This document shows positions 53,447 to 62,445 of a stretch of 64,000 nt of DNA, piece after piece. The notes beneath the pieces were generated by a model. That model ran no database searches. It saw only the letters and a list, made by a program, of their open reading frames with translations, and was not told the origin of the DNA. Location of the stretch: contig CABQAQ010000001.1 of NCBI GenBank assembly GCA_902462155.1, positions 186,001 through 250,000 on the forward strand, in the 5' to 3' direction. Origin of the DNA: an uncultured bacterium (GTDB taxonomy: Bacteria; Cyanobacteriota; Vampirovibrionia; Gastranaerophilales; Gastranaerophilaceae). Position 1 is the first letter of the stretch. Every line of letters starts with the position of its first letter. A program made the position numbers and the translations under genes.

Positions 53447-54142
53447 ATGAGAAAGATTTTTTTTATTTTATTTTTTATATTTATTTTGGGATTAAGGATA
53501 CAAGCAGAAGAAATTAAAAAATATAAGGTGATAAAAATTATTGACGGGGATACAGTATATATAGATTTTAATCAGAATAATATTGCTGATAATGATGAAC
53601 GTATAAGAATTAATGGAATTGATGCTTTTGAAACAAAGATTTATCACGGATCGGATTATCAGATGAGAAAATATGATTTTAGTTTGCAAGAAGTTTTAAG
53701 TTTAGGTTATTTAGGAACTGAATATGCTAAAAAAAAACTTTTAAATAAATATGTACAAGCATATTATTCATCGGAGGAAAAAACGGATAAATATAATAGA
53801 AAATTGATGTCTATAAGATATGGTAATAAAAAAGATTATGCAACTGAAATATTAAAAGCCGGATTAGCAAAAGTATATACACCTTCAAATTTGTCATTAG
53901 AATTAAAACAATTTGAAAATATTGAAAAGATTAAACAGAATGCAATAAAGACAAGAAAACTAAAGATTGTTTTATTAGATAGTAATAATAAATATCATAA
54001 TATAGCTTATGAATGTGGGCAAAAATATCGGCAAAAAGAATTATGTCAAATTACCAAGCGCAGCAAAAATATAGAATGTGCAAAGTGTTGTAAAATAAAT
54101 AATTCTAGAATGATGAAAAAATATATTAATTCAGAAAATTAG
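53447..54142 (+). CDS. Exported thermonuclease-like (SNase) protein
   Basis: This 231-residue protein has a signal peptide (about 1-20, IFFILFFIFILGLRIQA). A staphylococcal-nuclease domain follows: VIKIIDGDTVYIDF (Ca-binding Asp), RIRINGIDAFETK (catalytic Arg and Glu) and DKYNRKLMSIRYG (second Arg). It should cut DNA or RNA outside the cytoplasm in a Ca-dependent way. An insertion typical of Ca-loop type (NQNNIADNDE) follows the first strand. The last 60 residues add a Cys-rich tail (C-G-Q-K, E-L-C, ECAKCCK), unusual for the family. AAAGGA lies 9 nt before the ATG. Confidence 0.85.
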   Translation: MRKIFFILFFIFILGLRIQAEEIKKYKVIKIIDGDTVYIDFNQNNIADNDERIRINGIDAFETKIYHGSDYQMRKYDFSLQEVLSLGYLGTEYAKKKLLNKYVQAYYSSEEKTDKYNRKLMSIRYGNKKDYATEILKAGLAKVYTPSNLSLELKQFENIEKIKQNAIKTRKLKIVLLDSNNKYHNIAYECGQKYRQKELCQITKRSKNIECAKCCKINNSRMMKKYINSEN

Positions 54143-54376
54143 TAATAGATCTAATAGTAATCCAAAGCTTACATTAATATTTATTATTATTAAGGTATAA
54201 AAATATGTAGAAGAAGAAAGAGAAATGAGTAAATTAAAAAAAATCAAAATTTTAAAGTTAAACAAGTTAAGAAAGTAGCTTTTAAGGACTATTTTAAAAT
54301 GGGTGATATTTAGGGGCAAATCTTACACTTTGTGCTTTTATTAAAAAATTTCGAACTTTTAAAATCTAGTCATTGC

Positions 54377-54404
54377 AAAAAAGAGCCATAGAAGGCTCCT
54401 TTTT
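54377..54404 (-). terminator. Intrinsic terminator after tRNA-Lys
   Basis: On the minus strand GAGCC-TTCTAT-GGCTC is followed by six T. It lies a few bases after the tRNA CCA end. Confidence 0.8.
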
Positions 54405-54408
54405 CAAA

Positions 54409-54484
54409 TGGTGGGCTTGGTGGGATTCGAACCCACGACCAATTGATTAAGAGTCAACTGCGCTACCAACTGCGCTACAAGCCC
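54409..54484 (-). tRNA. tRNA-Lys (anticodon CTT)
   Basis: On the minus strand: acceptor stem GGGCTTG/CAAGCCC, D arm with AGCGCAGTTGGTAGCGC, anticodon loop CTCTTAA with anticodon CTT, T arm with GGTTCGAATCC, discriminator A at 54412 and encoded CCA at 54409-54411. AAG codons are rare in these AT-rich genes. The main Lys tRNA (TTT) is not in the window. Confidence 0.95.
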
Positions 54485-54551
54485 TAATGTTTATATTGTA
54501 ACTGTTAAAAATATAATTACAAGTATTTTTTATAAAAAGGAAGGTGATAAT

Positions 54552-55151
54552 ATGATAAAAGTAGGATTAACAGGAAATATTGCAAGTGGAAAATCAACTG
54601 TAGAAAAGATTTTTCGTGAAAAATGGAACATAAAAGTATTAGACGTGGATAAAATCGGACACAATTTGTTAAAAAATGATAAAGAAAGTATTTTAAAAAT
54701 AAAGAAATTGTTTTCGAATATTGATATAGAAGATAATGATGGTAAGCTTTCAAGAGATAAAATAGCCAGAGTTGTATTTAATGATATTGAGTTTAAGAAA
54801 AAATTAGAATCGATTTTACATCCGAAGATAAAAAAAATTCTTGAAAAATTTTTTGAAGTGCATAAAAAAGATGAAATTCTTATAGGATCGGTACCATTAT
54901 TGTTTGAAGCAAATATGGAGGATTTGTTTGATAAAATAATTTTGATAATAAGTGATGAGAATATAAGAAAAAATAGATTAATGCTAAGAAACGGTTATAC
55001 TGAAGAACAGGCTAAATTAAGAATTAAGGCACAAATGGATCAAAATCTGAAAATATCAAAATCAGATTATATAATTGTAAACAATAATAATAAAGAAGAG
55101 TTGTATGGAAATATTAAAAATATATATAATTTATTGAATCAAATAAAGTAA
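54552..55151 (+). CDS. coaE: Dephospho-CoA kinase
   Basis: This 199-residue kinase phosphorylates dephospho-CoA in the last step of CoA synthesis. The P-loop is VGLTGNIASGKSTV (residues 4-17). Then come VLDVDKIGHNLL, LHPKIKKIL and GSVPLLFEANMEDLFDKII, typical of the family, and a lid region RNRLMLRNGYTEEQAKLRI. The length is normal. AAGGAAGGTG precedes the ATG. It stands with panD (44.6 kb) as a CoA-pathway gene but is not linked to it. The XRE-type regulator follows on the same strand after about 100 bases. Confidence 0.95.
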   Translation: MIKVGLTGNIASGKSTVEKIFREKWNIKVLDVDKIGHNLLKNDKESILKIKKLFSNIDIEDNDGKLSRDKIARVVFNDIEFKKKLESILHPKIKKILEKFFEVHKKDEILIGSVPLLFEANMEDLFDKIILIISDENIRKNRLMLRNGYTEEQAKLRIKAQMDQNLKISKSDYIIVNNNNKEELYGNIKNIYNLLNQIK

Positions 55152-55252
55152 ATGGTAATATATATAATATTTTCTTTAAAAAAGTATTAAAATAGATAAA
55201 AATGTCAGGGATAATAATTGTATTATATGGGAATTTATATATAATATAATGT

Positions 55253-55474
55253 ATGAAAACTTGTAAATTGTTAAAATTTTTTTCTAAAAGGTTAAGAACA
55301 TTCCGTTTGCAAAAAGGTTTAACACAGGAAGAGTTGTCTTTTGAAGCTTCGTTAGCTCGTTCAACTATAGCCATGGTTGAACGCCAAAAGAACGATATTA
55401 CTCTTTCTAAAGTGGAAGTATTAGCAAAAGCTTTAAATGTTGAAGTGAAAGATTTTTTTGAAGGCTTTGATTAA
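55253..55474 (+). CDS. XRE-family DNA-binding regulator
   Basis: This 73-residue protein is a single Cro/C1-type helix-turn-helix domain. It reads FSKRLRTFRLQKGLTQEELSFEASLARSTIAMVERQKNDITLSKVEVLAKALNV in pattern, with the recognition helix at about 35-45. It should bind an operator as a dimer. There is no second domain, metal site or protease partner beside it, so the target cannot be inferred. A bidirectional terminator hairpin starts at its stop codon. Confidence 0.88.
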   Translation: MKTCKLLKFFSKRLRTFRLQKGLTQEELSFEASLARSTIAMVERQKNDITLSKVEVLAKALNVEVKDFFEGFD

Positions 55475-55513
55475 AAAAATATTCTATATTTATATAAATA
55501 TAGAATATTTTTT
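55474..55513. terminator. Bidirectional terminator between the XRE and BI-1-like genes
   Basis: An inverted repeat of about 18-19 bp (AAAAAATATTCTATATTT and its complement) is flanked by A and T runs between convergent genes. Confidence 0.7.
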
Positions 55514-55535
55514 AATTTACAAAAGTTATATTATT

Positions 55536-56276
55536 TTATCGATTACGATCATAAATTTTAGCTAATAAATTTATGATTTCTATATATAACCAAATAATTG
55601 TCATAAGAATACTGAACCCTGCATACCACTCCATGTATTTGGGTAAAAATTTTGCTGAACCTTTTTCTATAAAATCAAAATCAATAAGTAAGGTTAAAGC
55701 AGCTACAATAATAACAAGAATACTAAAGGCTATGCCAATTGGGTTAGATCCAAAAAGATAAGGAATTTCTTTGTTAAAGCAATTCATAATAAAAGAGCTT
55801 AAATAGATAAGAAAAATAGAACTTAATGCCATAGAAATAACACTTCTAAATTTTTCAGTAACTTTTATTAAACCACTTTTATAAAGAATTAATGAAGAAA
55901 AAGCAACCATCATTGTACAAGAAATAGCTTGTATTGCTATTCCTGGGTATACCATCTCAAAAAAGACAGACACACCACCTAATGTTGTCCCTTCAGCAAA
56001 AGCATATATAGGGGCAATGTATGGTGATAGACTGTTTTTCAATATTATTATTAAAGCACTTATTAGTCCTATCACTAAACCTGCAATTACCATAATATTA
56101 ACTTTGTCAGTATAACCCAAAAAGAATTGATACCATGTCACAAATGCAGGGATCATCATAATAATAAGCAAAATAGCTGTTTTTATTAAAGTGCCTTGAA
56201 TGGTCATAGGTTTAGCATCTATCGTCTGATATCTTTGTAAAACTTCTTCTGAAATAACTGGATTTTGATTAAACAT
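55536..56276 (-). CDS. Bax inhibitor-1/YccA-like membrane protein
   Basis: This 246-residue protein has seven predicted membrane helices from about residue 30 to 240. It matches the bacterial BI-1/YccA-like group often annotated as COG4760. Features are the N-terminal NPVISEEVLQRYQ...MTIQGTLIKTA, SPYIAPIYAFAEGTTLGGVSVFFE, and the late ALTLLIDFDFIEKG...PKYMEWYAGF with conserved acidic residues in the last helices. Some relatives act as pH-sensitive calcium leak channels; the role here is not known. It is transcribed alone, convergent with the XRE gene. Confidence 0.85.
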   Translation of the reverse strand: MFNQNPVISEEVLQRYQTIDAKPMTIQGTLIKTAILLIIMMIPAFVTWYQFFLGYTDKVNIMVIAGLVIGLISALIIILKNSLSPYIAPIYAFAEGTTLGGVSVFFEMVYPGIAIQAISCTMMVAFSSLILYKSGLIKVTEKFRSVISMALSSIFLIYLSSFIMNCFNKEIPYLFGSNPIGIAFSILVIIVAALTLLIDFDFIEKGSAKFLPKYMEWYAGFSILMTIIWLYIEIINLLAKIYDRNR

Positions 56277-56414
56277 GGAAAACTCCTTTTTTATATTTAA
56301 TTTTAATATAGCATAATTTTTAGATGTTTACAAAAATAGAAGTATAGAAATTTAGTATGCTTTTATTTATTTCGTAAACTTATAATAAATTATAAATAGT
56401 ATGTTTATAACTAA

Positions 56415-56448
56415 ATAAAAAACATCTTATCCTTTTGGATAAGATGTT
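56415..56448 (-). terminator. Strong terminator after the Asn-rich repeat gene
   Basis: A perfect 12-bp stem (AACATCTTATCC / GGATAAGATGTT) with a 4-base loop is followed by six T on the minus strand. It lies 25 bases after the stop of the repeat gene. Confidence 0.85.
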
Positions 56449-56473
56449 AAATTATAAAAATGAAATTGTTAGT

Positions 56474-56962
56474 TTAATTATTGATGTTATTATCAAGTTG
56501 ATAGATATGGTCATCTTGTTGCAATATTGCCGGATTGTTGTTGATAGTATTGTTGTCGTAGTTAGTATAGAGATTATTAAATTGGTTTATAAGATTGTCT
56601 TGAAAATTTGCTACATTATTATTGATGTTGTTATCAAGTTGATAGATATGGTTGTCTTGTTGCAATATTGCCGGATTATTATTGATAGCATTGTTTGGTA
56701 ATCTTTCTAAATTATTGTCGATATTATTAAATTGATTTATAAGATTGTTTTGTAATCTTGCCGGATTATTGTTGACAATATTATTGATAGCATTGTTTGG
56801 TAATCTTTCTAAATTATTGTCGATATTATTAAATTGATTTATAAGATTGTTTTTTAATATTGCCTGATTATTGTTGACATTATTATTGATAGCATTGTTT
56901 TGTAATCTTCGAATATTATTATTATTAAATAATATATTCCTGTTTCCTTCATTAATGTTCAT
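56474..56962 (-). CDS. Asparagine-rich repeat protein
   Basis: This 162-residue protein is mostly Asn, Ile, Leu and Gln. After MNINEGNRNILFNNN it consists of repeats such as NPARLQNNLINQFNNIDNN, with a 34-residue period (102 bases) in the N-terminal half. A second type (NPAILQQDNHIYQLDNNINN) recurs with a 47-residue period (141 bases). There is no signal peptide. A very strong ribosome site (AAGGAGG, 9 nt before the ATG) and a clean terminator show that it is a real, expressed gene. Function is unknown. The regular polar Asn ladder could form a solenoid or an aggregating, prion-like body. Confidence 0.75.
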   Translation of the reverse strand: MNINEGNRNILFNNNNIRRLQNNAINNNVNNNQAILKNNLINQFNNIDNNLERLPNNAINNIVNNNPARLQNNLINQFNNIDNNLERLPNNAINNNPAILQQDNHIYQLDNNINNNVANFQDNLINQFNNLYTNYDNNTINNNPAILQQDDHIYQLDNNINN

Positions 56963-57112
56963 GCTTTTCTCCTCCTTTTTATAACCTACATTTGTAGTAT
57001 ATCATTTTTATAATAATTTGTGAAGTGTTTAGTAAAAAAAAATTAACAAAAGTTAATAATAAGTAAAAATTTATATTATAATATTAAATAAAAGTTTTAT
57101 ATAGGAAGATGT

Positions 57113-57784
57113 ATGGAAAATTCAACAACATTATTTGATATCATAGGCCCTATTATTGTTGGTCCGTCAAGTTCACATACAGCAGGTGCTGTAAGAATTG
57201 GACTTATGTCAAGAAATATTTATGGGAAGTTTTTTGATAAAGTAAAATTTGTATTATATAATTCTTTTGCCAAAACAGGTAAAGGCCACGGTACAGATAA
57301 GGCTTTATTAGCAGGTGTTTTAGGCTTTGAAGTTAATGATGAACGTATTAAAAACTCATTTATGATAGCAAAACAAGAAAATATAGATGTAATATTTGAA
57401 AATAAAGAAGATTTTAATCGCCATCCTAATTCTGTAGATATAATTTTTGGTGATAAATCAGAAATGAAAATATCCGCTAATTCTATAGGTGCAGGAGAAA
57501 TAGAAATAATAAAGATAAATAATTATAATTTTAAATTGAAAGGAGATTATCCTACATTACTTCTTACCTATCAGGATAAACCTGGTATGGTTTCTAAAGT
57601 AACAAAATTAATACAAGACGAAAACATAAATATAGCATATATGAATTGTTATCGCTCATCAAAAGGTGAAGAAGCCTCAATGTGTATATGTTTAGATTCT
57701 AAATTACCAAATATAGTGGTAGAAAAAATTAAAAAAATGATAAAAATATATTTTATTACAAATATAGAGGCATTGAAAAGATGA
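57113..57784 (+). CDS. sdaAB: L-serine dehydratase, beta subunit
   Basis: This 223-residue subunit pairs with the next gene to deaminate L-serine to pyruvate. It has the conserved FDIIGPIIVGPSSSHTAGAVRIGL start (residues 8-31), the KGHGTDKALLAGVLGF segment and a C-terminal ACT domain (about 145-220, DYPTLLLTYQDKPGMVSKV) that may sense serine. The two-subunit form is typical of Firmicutes and anaerobes. AGGAAG precedes the ATG. Its stop overlaps the start of the alpha subunit gene by 4 bases. Confidence 0.95.
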   Translation: MENSTTLFDIIGPIIVGPSSSHTAGAVRIGLMSRNIYGKFFDKVKFVLYNSFAKTGKGHGTDKALLAGVLGFEVNDERIKNSFMIAKQENIDVIFENKEDFNRHPNSVDIIFGDKSEMKISANSIGAGEIEIIKINNYNFKLKGDYPTLLLTYQDKPGMVSKVTKLIQDENINIAYMNCYRSSKGEEASMCICLDSKLPNIVVEKIKKMIKIYFITNIEALKR

Positions 57785-58680
57785 AAGATATTAAAACATT
57801 TAAAGATATATTGGAAGTAGCAGATAAAAAAGAATTAAAACTATTTCAAGTATTCCAAAAAAAAGAAGCAATAAAATTAGAAATAACTGAGGATAAATTA
57901 AGGTCTAAAGTAAAATATAATTTAGATACAATGAAAGATACAATAAAAAAAGGTCTAAACACGAACGATTTATCTGAAAGTAAATTAAGTGGAGATAGCT
58001 GTGATAAACTTCAAAAAGTATTTGCAAATAATAGAGTAAAAATTTTTTCAAAAATCCAAGAAAAAGCATTAATATATGCATTAGCAACATCAGAGCAGAA
58101 CGCACGCATGGGAAAAATAGTTGCTTGTCCAACAGCTGGAGCTTGTGGAATTGTACCTGCGTGTATAATTTCGCTGTCAGAAGAACTGGGAATAGATGAA
58201 GAAAATCAAATAAATGCTTTGATTACATCAGGTATGGTAGGAAAAATAATATCAAATAAACTTGCCTTAGCTGGAGCAGTAATGGGTTGTCAAGGAGAAT
58301 GTGGTACTGCATCAGCTATGGCCGCAGCAGCTATTGTGGAATTACTTAATGGAAATAATCAGCAGATTATCGAAGCTTCAATCCTTACGTTAAAAAATAT
58401 TTTAGGATTAGTATGTGACCCTGTTGCAGGATTAGTTGAAGTACCTTGTGTAAAACGAAATGCTTTTTTGGCTATAAACGCTTTTACAGGTGCTCAATTA
58501 GCTTTAGCAAATATAAAAAGTATAATTCCTCCGGACGAAGTTATTGATGCTATGAAACAAATAGGAGAGCTAATGTCCCCAACCTTAAAAGAAAGCTCTG
58601 AAGGTGGATTAAGTGTTACTAAAACTGCTTTAGAAATTAAAAAAAATCTTAATATTAAATGGCAACAAGATAATTTTTAA
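57781..58680 (+). CDS. sdaAA: L-serine dehydratase, alpha subunit
   Basis: This 299-residue subunit carries the [4Fe-4S] cluster that binds serine. The cluster cysteines are in MGCQGECGTASAMAAAA and VCDPVAGLVEVPCVKRN. The ACPTAGACGIVPA segment lies near residue 120, and the C-terminal GLSVTKTALE is conserved. An oxygen-sensitive cluster of this kind fits an anaerobic lifestyle. It overlaps sdaAB by 4 bases, so translation is coupled. The pair ends at a bidirectional hairpin before fusA. Confidence 0.96.
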   Translation: MKDIKTFKDILEVADKKELKLFQVFQKKEAIKLEITEDKLRSKVKYNLDTMKDTIKKGLNTNDLSESKLSGDSCDKLQKVFANNRVKIFSKIQEKALIYALATSEQNARMGKIVACPTAGACGIVPACIISLSEELGIDEENQINALITSGMVGKIISNKLALAGAVMGCQGECGTASAMAAAAIVELLNGNNQQIIEASILTLKNILGLVCDPVAGLVEVPCVKRNAFLAINAFTGAQLALANIKSIIPPDEVIDAMKQIGELMSPTLKESSEGGLSVTKTALEIKKNLNIKWQQDNF

Positions 58681-58721
58681 ATAAAATATCTATAGTTAAT
58701 TATCTTACATAATATGATAAT

Positions 58722-58758
58722 AAAAAAGACTTATTTAAATTAAAAATAAGTCTTTTTT
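58722..58758. terminator. Bidirectional terminator between sdaAA and fusA
   Basis: A perfect 15-bp inverted repeat (AAAAAAGACTTATTT and its complement) with a 7-base loop has an A-run on one side and a T-run on the other, between convergent genes. Confidence 0.85.
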
Positions 58759-58797
58759 AAAGTAATAATAAAATTAATTTTATTATAATTTTATTTA

Positions 58798-60882
58798 TTA
58801 AGCATTTACTCCTGATTTAGAAATAATTTCTGCTTCGATATTTGCAGGTACTTGTTCATAACATTTGAATTCCATAGAGAAAGTACCACGACCTTGAGTT
58901 TTTGATCTTATATCAGTTGCATAACCAAACATCTCTGCTAAAGGAACAATAGCATTAATTTTTTGAATACCAGTACCTTCAATTATTTCCATACCTTCAA
59001 TACGACCACGTCTAGAAGAAATATCACCAATAATATCACCAGTATTTTCTTCTGGAACTTCAATTTCTACTTTCATCATAGGTTCAAGAATACAAGGTTT
59101 AGCTTTTTTAGCACCTTCTTTCATAGCCATAGATCCGGCAATTTTAAATGCCATTTCAGAAGAGTCAACATCGTGATATGTTCCATCATAAAGAGTAACT
59201 TTTACGTCGATCATAGGGAATCCTGCTAAAATACCACCTTCTAAAGCTTCTTCCATACCTTTTCTAGCTGGTTCAATATATTCTTTAGGGATAGCTCCAC
59301 CTACAATTTTATTTACAAATACAAAACCTTCATTTTCTTGAGCCGGTTCAATAGTAACTTTAACATGACCATATTGACCACGACCACCGGATTGTCTAAT
59401 AAATTTAGAATCTTGATCAGCAGTACCACGAATAGTTTCTCTATAAGCTACTTGAGGTTTACCAACATTTGCATCTACCTTAAATTCACGTAAAAGTCTA
59501 TCTACAATAATTTCTAAGTGTAACTCACCCATACCTGAAATAATAGTTTGTCCAGTTTCATTATCTGATTTTACTTGGAAAGATGGATCTTCTTCAGCTA
59601 GTTTTTGAAGAGCAATACCCATTTTATCCTGATCAGCTTTAGTTTTTGGTTCAATAGCTACAGAAATTACAGGTGTAGGGAATGTCATTCTTTCAAGAAT
59701 GATAGGTGCTTTTTCATCGCATAAAGTTTCACCTGTAGTTGTATCTTTTAAACCTACAGCAGCACAAATGTCACCTGCGTAAACTTCTGATATTTCGTTT
59801 CTTTGATCCGCATTCATCTGAACTAATCTAGAGATTCTTTCTTTTTTACCATTTGTTGAATTAATTACATAAGAACCAGAAGTTAATTTACCTGAATAAA
59901 CACGCATAAAAGTTAAACGACCAACATAAGGGTCTGTCATAACTTTAAAAGCTAAAGCTGCAAAAGGTTCAGAATCTGAAGAGTGTCTTTCTGTTTTAGT
60001 ACCATCTTCCAATTCACCTTCAATAGCTTTTACATCTATAGGTGATGGTAAATAATCAACAACAGCATCTAAAAGCATTTGAACACCTTTGTTTTTAAAT
60101 GCAGTACCGCAAGTTACAGGTACTATTTGGTTATTACATACAGCTTTTCTTAAACCTGCTTTTAATTCTGAAATAGAAGCTTCTTCACCTTCTAAAAATT
60201 TCATCATTAAATCATCATCAAATTCAGAGATAGCTTCTACAAGAGTATTTCTATATTCTTGAGCTTGTTCTTTCATATCTTCAGGAATATCAGTAATTTC
60301 AATATCAGTACCAAGATCATTTTTATATAAATGAGCTTTCATTTCTAAAAGATCTATGATACCTTTAAGTTGATCTTCAGCACCAATAGGTAATTGGATA
60401 GGGTGAGCATTACCACCTAATCTGTTTCTAACTTGATCAACAACACGATAGAAATTAGCTCCGGTTCTATCCATTTTATTAACAAAAACAAGTCTTGGAA
60501 CTTCATATCTATTAGCTTGTCTCCAAACAGTTTCAGATTGTGATTGAACTCCACCTACAGCACAGAATACAGCAACTACGCCGTCAAGAACTCTTAAAGA
60601 TCTTTCAACTTCTATTGTGAAATCAACGTGTCCCGGAGTATCGATTACGTTAATTTGATGTCCCTTCCAAAAAGAAGTAACAGCTGCTGATTGAATAGTA
60701 ATACCACGTTCACGTTCTTGTTCCATAAAGTCTGTAACAGCTGCTCCATCGTGAACTTCACCGATTTTGTGTGTTTTTCCTGTATAGAATAAAATACGTT
60801 CAGTAGTGGTTGTTTTACCAGCATCAATATGAGCTGCAATACCAATGTTTCTAATTTTTTCTAATGGTGTTACTCTTGCCAT
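58798..60882 (-). CDS. fusA: Translation elongation factor G
   Basis: This 694-residue GTPase drives ribosome translocation. G1 is AHIDAGKTTTTERIL (residues 17-31), G2 lies around RGITIQSAAV, G3 is DTPGHVDF and G4 is NKMDRTG. Domains II-V follow, with GMGELHLEI in domain III and GRGQYGHVKV in domain IV. The length is typical and no key residue is missing. It is alone here, not in the usual rpsL-rpsG-fusA-tuf order. It is divergent from der and convergent with sdaAA. Codon use looks more conserved than in its neighbours, as expected for high expression. Confidence 0.98.
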   Translation of the reverse strand: MARVTPLEKIRNIGIAAHIDAGKTTTTERILFYTGKTHKIGEVHDGAAVTDFMEQERERGITIQSAAVTSFWKGHQINVIDTPGHVDFTIEVERSLRVLDGVVAVFCAVGGVQSQSETVWRQANRYEVPRLVFVNKMDRTGANFYRVVDQVRNRLGGNAHPIQLPIGAEDQLKGIIDLLEMKAHLYKNDLGTDIEITDIPEDMKEQAQEYRNTLVEAISEFDDDLMMKFLEGEEASISELKAGLRKAVCNNQIVPVTCGTAFKNKGVQMLLDAVVDYLPSPIDVKAIEGELEDGTKTERHSSDSEPFAALAFKVMTDPYVGRLTFMRVYSGKLTSGSYVINSTNGKKERISRLVQMNADQRNEISEVYAGDICAAVGLKDTTTGETLCDEKAPIILERMTFPTPVISVAIEPKTKADQDKMGIALQKLAEEDPSFQVKSDNETGQTIISGMGELHLEIIVDRLLREFKVDANVGKPQVAYRETIRGTADQDSKFIRQSGGRGQYGHVKVTIEPAQENEGFVFVNKIVGGAIPKEYIEPARKGMEEALEGGILAGFPMIDVKVTLYDGTYHDVDSSEMAFKIAGSMAMKEGAKKAKPCILEPMMKVEIEVPEENTGDIIGDISSRRGRIEGMEIIEGTGIQKINAIVPLAEMFGYATDIRSKTQGRGTFSMEFKCYEQVPANIEAEIISKSGVNA

Positions 60883-61081
60883 TTTAGTTTTCCTTCGCTA
60901 TTTTTATAATTTTACTAACATATATTTTTATTATGCCTTAAATTTTTACATAAACATATTTATTTTTCAAATACTCTAAAATTTTTAAATTTTGCAAACT
61001 TACAATGTTTATAATATTATACATAAATATTTATATATAATAAAATAATAAAGGTCAAAGAATAAAAGAAAATAGGTTTTT

Positions 61082-62407
61082 ATGTCAACAAAAAAAACAA
61101 TAGCAGTGGTTGGAAGACCAAATGTAGGGAAGTCTACTTTTGTAAACAGATTAATCGGATCAAGAAAATCTATAGTAGATGATATGCCTGGAGTTACACG
61201 AGATAGGATTTATTTTGATGTAGTTTGGCAAGGGAAAGAATTTTCTGTAATTGATACAGGCGGTATTATTCCTGGTGATGAAGATGAAATTATGGTAAAT
61301 ATCTTTTCTCAGGTTGAAATAGCTATAAGTGAGGCGGATGAGATAATTTTTATTGTTGACGGTAAATCCGGTATTAACCCTATCGATCAGGAAATTGCTA
61401 ATATTTTAAGGCAAAGTAAACGCAAAATTTATCTTGTAGTTAATAAAATAGATTCTATAAAAGAATTTAATATGGCATCTGAGTTCTATTCATTGGCTAT
61501 AGGCGATCCGTTGCCGTTATCGGCATTGCACGGATCTGGCGGTGTTGGGGATTTACTTGAAAAAATTACTGAAGATCTTTCACCTCTTGATGATAAAATT
61601 GATGATTCATCTATAAATATTGCTATTGTAGGTAAGCCAAATGCAGGTAAATCTTCTTTAATTAATGCTCTTTTAAATCAAAATAGGTTAATAGTTTCTG
61701 ATGTTTCAGGAACAACTCGTGATTCTATTGATTCAAAAATAGAATACGAAGATCAAAAATATATCCTTATCGATACTGCAGGGATAAGAAAAAAATCTAA
61801 AGTTGATTGGGGAATTGAAAAGTTTGCTGTAGATAGAGCTATAAGGTCAATAAGAGATTGTGATATTGCTGTTTTAGTTATAGATGCAGTTGAAGGATTA
61901 ACCGATCAGGATAAAAAAATTGCTCAGACTATTCAGCAATCCGGCAAAGGCATGATTTTGGCGGTAAATAAATGGGATTTAGTTGAAAATAAACAATCGA
62001 ATACTACATCTAGGTATGAAAAAAAACTAGATTCTGAAGCGCCATTTTTATCCTATGTACCTAAAATTTTTATTAGTGCAAAAACTCATCAAAGAATTGA
62101 TAATATTTTTAAAAAATCTAATCAGGTATATATTGAGTATAAAAAAAGAGTTTCTACAAGTATTCTAAATCGTATAGTGTCAGAATCATTAGCTTTAAAT
62201 CCACCTACATCAATAAAAGGTAAAAAATTAAAAGTCTTTTATTCTACTCAAGTAAAGGATTCGCCACCTACGTTTGTTTTATTTGTTAATAATCAAAAGC
62301 TTATACAGAATAGTTATAAAAGGTATTTAGAAAAGCGATTAAGAGAAGCATTTGGATTTTCAGGTGTTACTATAAGGTTATCCTTTAGAGAAAAAATGCA
62401 GAAATAA
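61082..62407 (+). CDS. der: Ribosome assembly GTPase Der (EngA)
   Basis: This 441-residue protein has two GTPase domains in tandem and a KH-like C-terminal domain. Domain 1 has GRPNVGKSTFVNRL (11-24), DTGG and VNKID. Domain 2 has GKPNAGKSSLINAL (about 185-198), DTAGIRKK and VNKWDLVE. The KH-like part begins near residue 355 (RIVSESLALNPP). Der acts in 50S maturation. The length is normal. It is divergent from fusA, with 199 bases between them holding both promoters, and convergent with rlmH. Confidence 0.97.
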   Translation: MSTKKTIAVVGRPNVGKSTFVNRLIGSRKSIVDDMPGVTRDRIYFDVVWQGKEFSVIDTGGIIPGDEDEIMVNIFSQVEIAISEADEIIFIVDGKSGINPIDQEIANILRQSKRKIYLVVNKIDSIKEFNMASEFYSLAIGDPLPLSALHGSGGVGDLLEKITEDLSPLDDKIDDSSINIAIVGKPNAGKSSLINALLNQNRLIVSDVSGTTRDSIDSKIEYEDQKYILIDTAGIRKKSKVDWGIEKFAVDRAIRSIRDCDIAVLVIDAVEGLTDQDKKIAQTIQQSGKGMILAVNKWDLVENKQSNTTSRYEKKLDSEAPFLSYVPKIFISAKTHQRIDNIFKKSNQVYIEYKKRVSTSILNRIVSESLALNPPTSIKGKKLKVFYSTQVKDSPPTFVLFVNNQKLIQNSYKRYLEKRLREAFGFSGVTIRLSFREKMQK

Positions 62408-62445
62408 TTTTTAAATACTGATTAATTGAAATTTGAATAATGAAT

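Noticed and set aside
54143..54376. A small gene or decayed gene between the nuclease gene and tRNA-Lys
   Set aside because: Only short frames of about 16 codons or fewer are open, with no clear homology; I could not support a call.
56435..56701. An 88-residue plus-strand frame over the Asn-rich gene
   Set aside because: It is antisense to the repeats, without a ribosome site. The minus-strand gene has AAGGAGG and a terminator.
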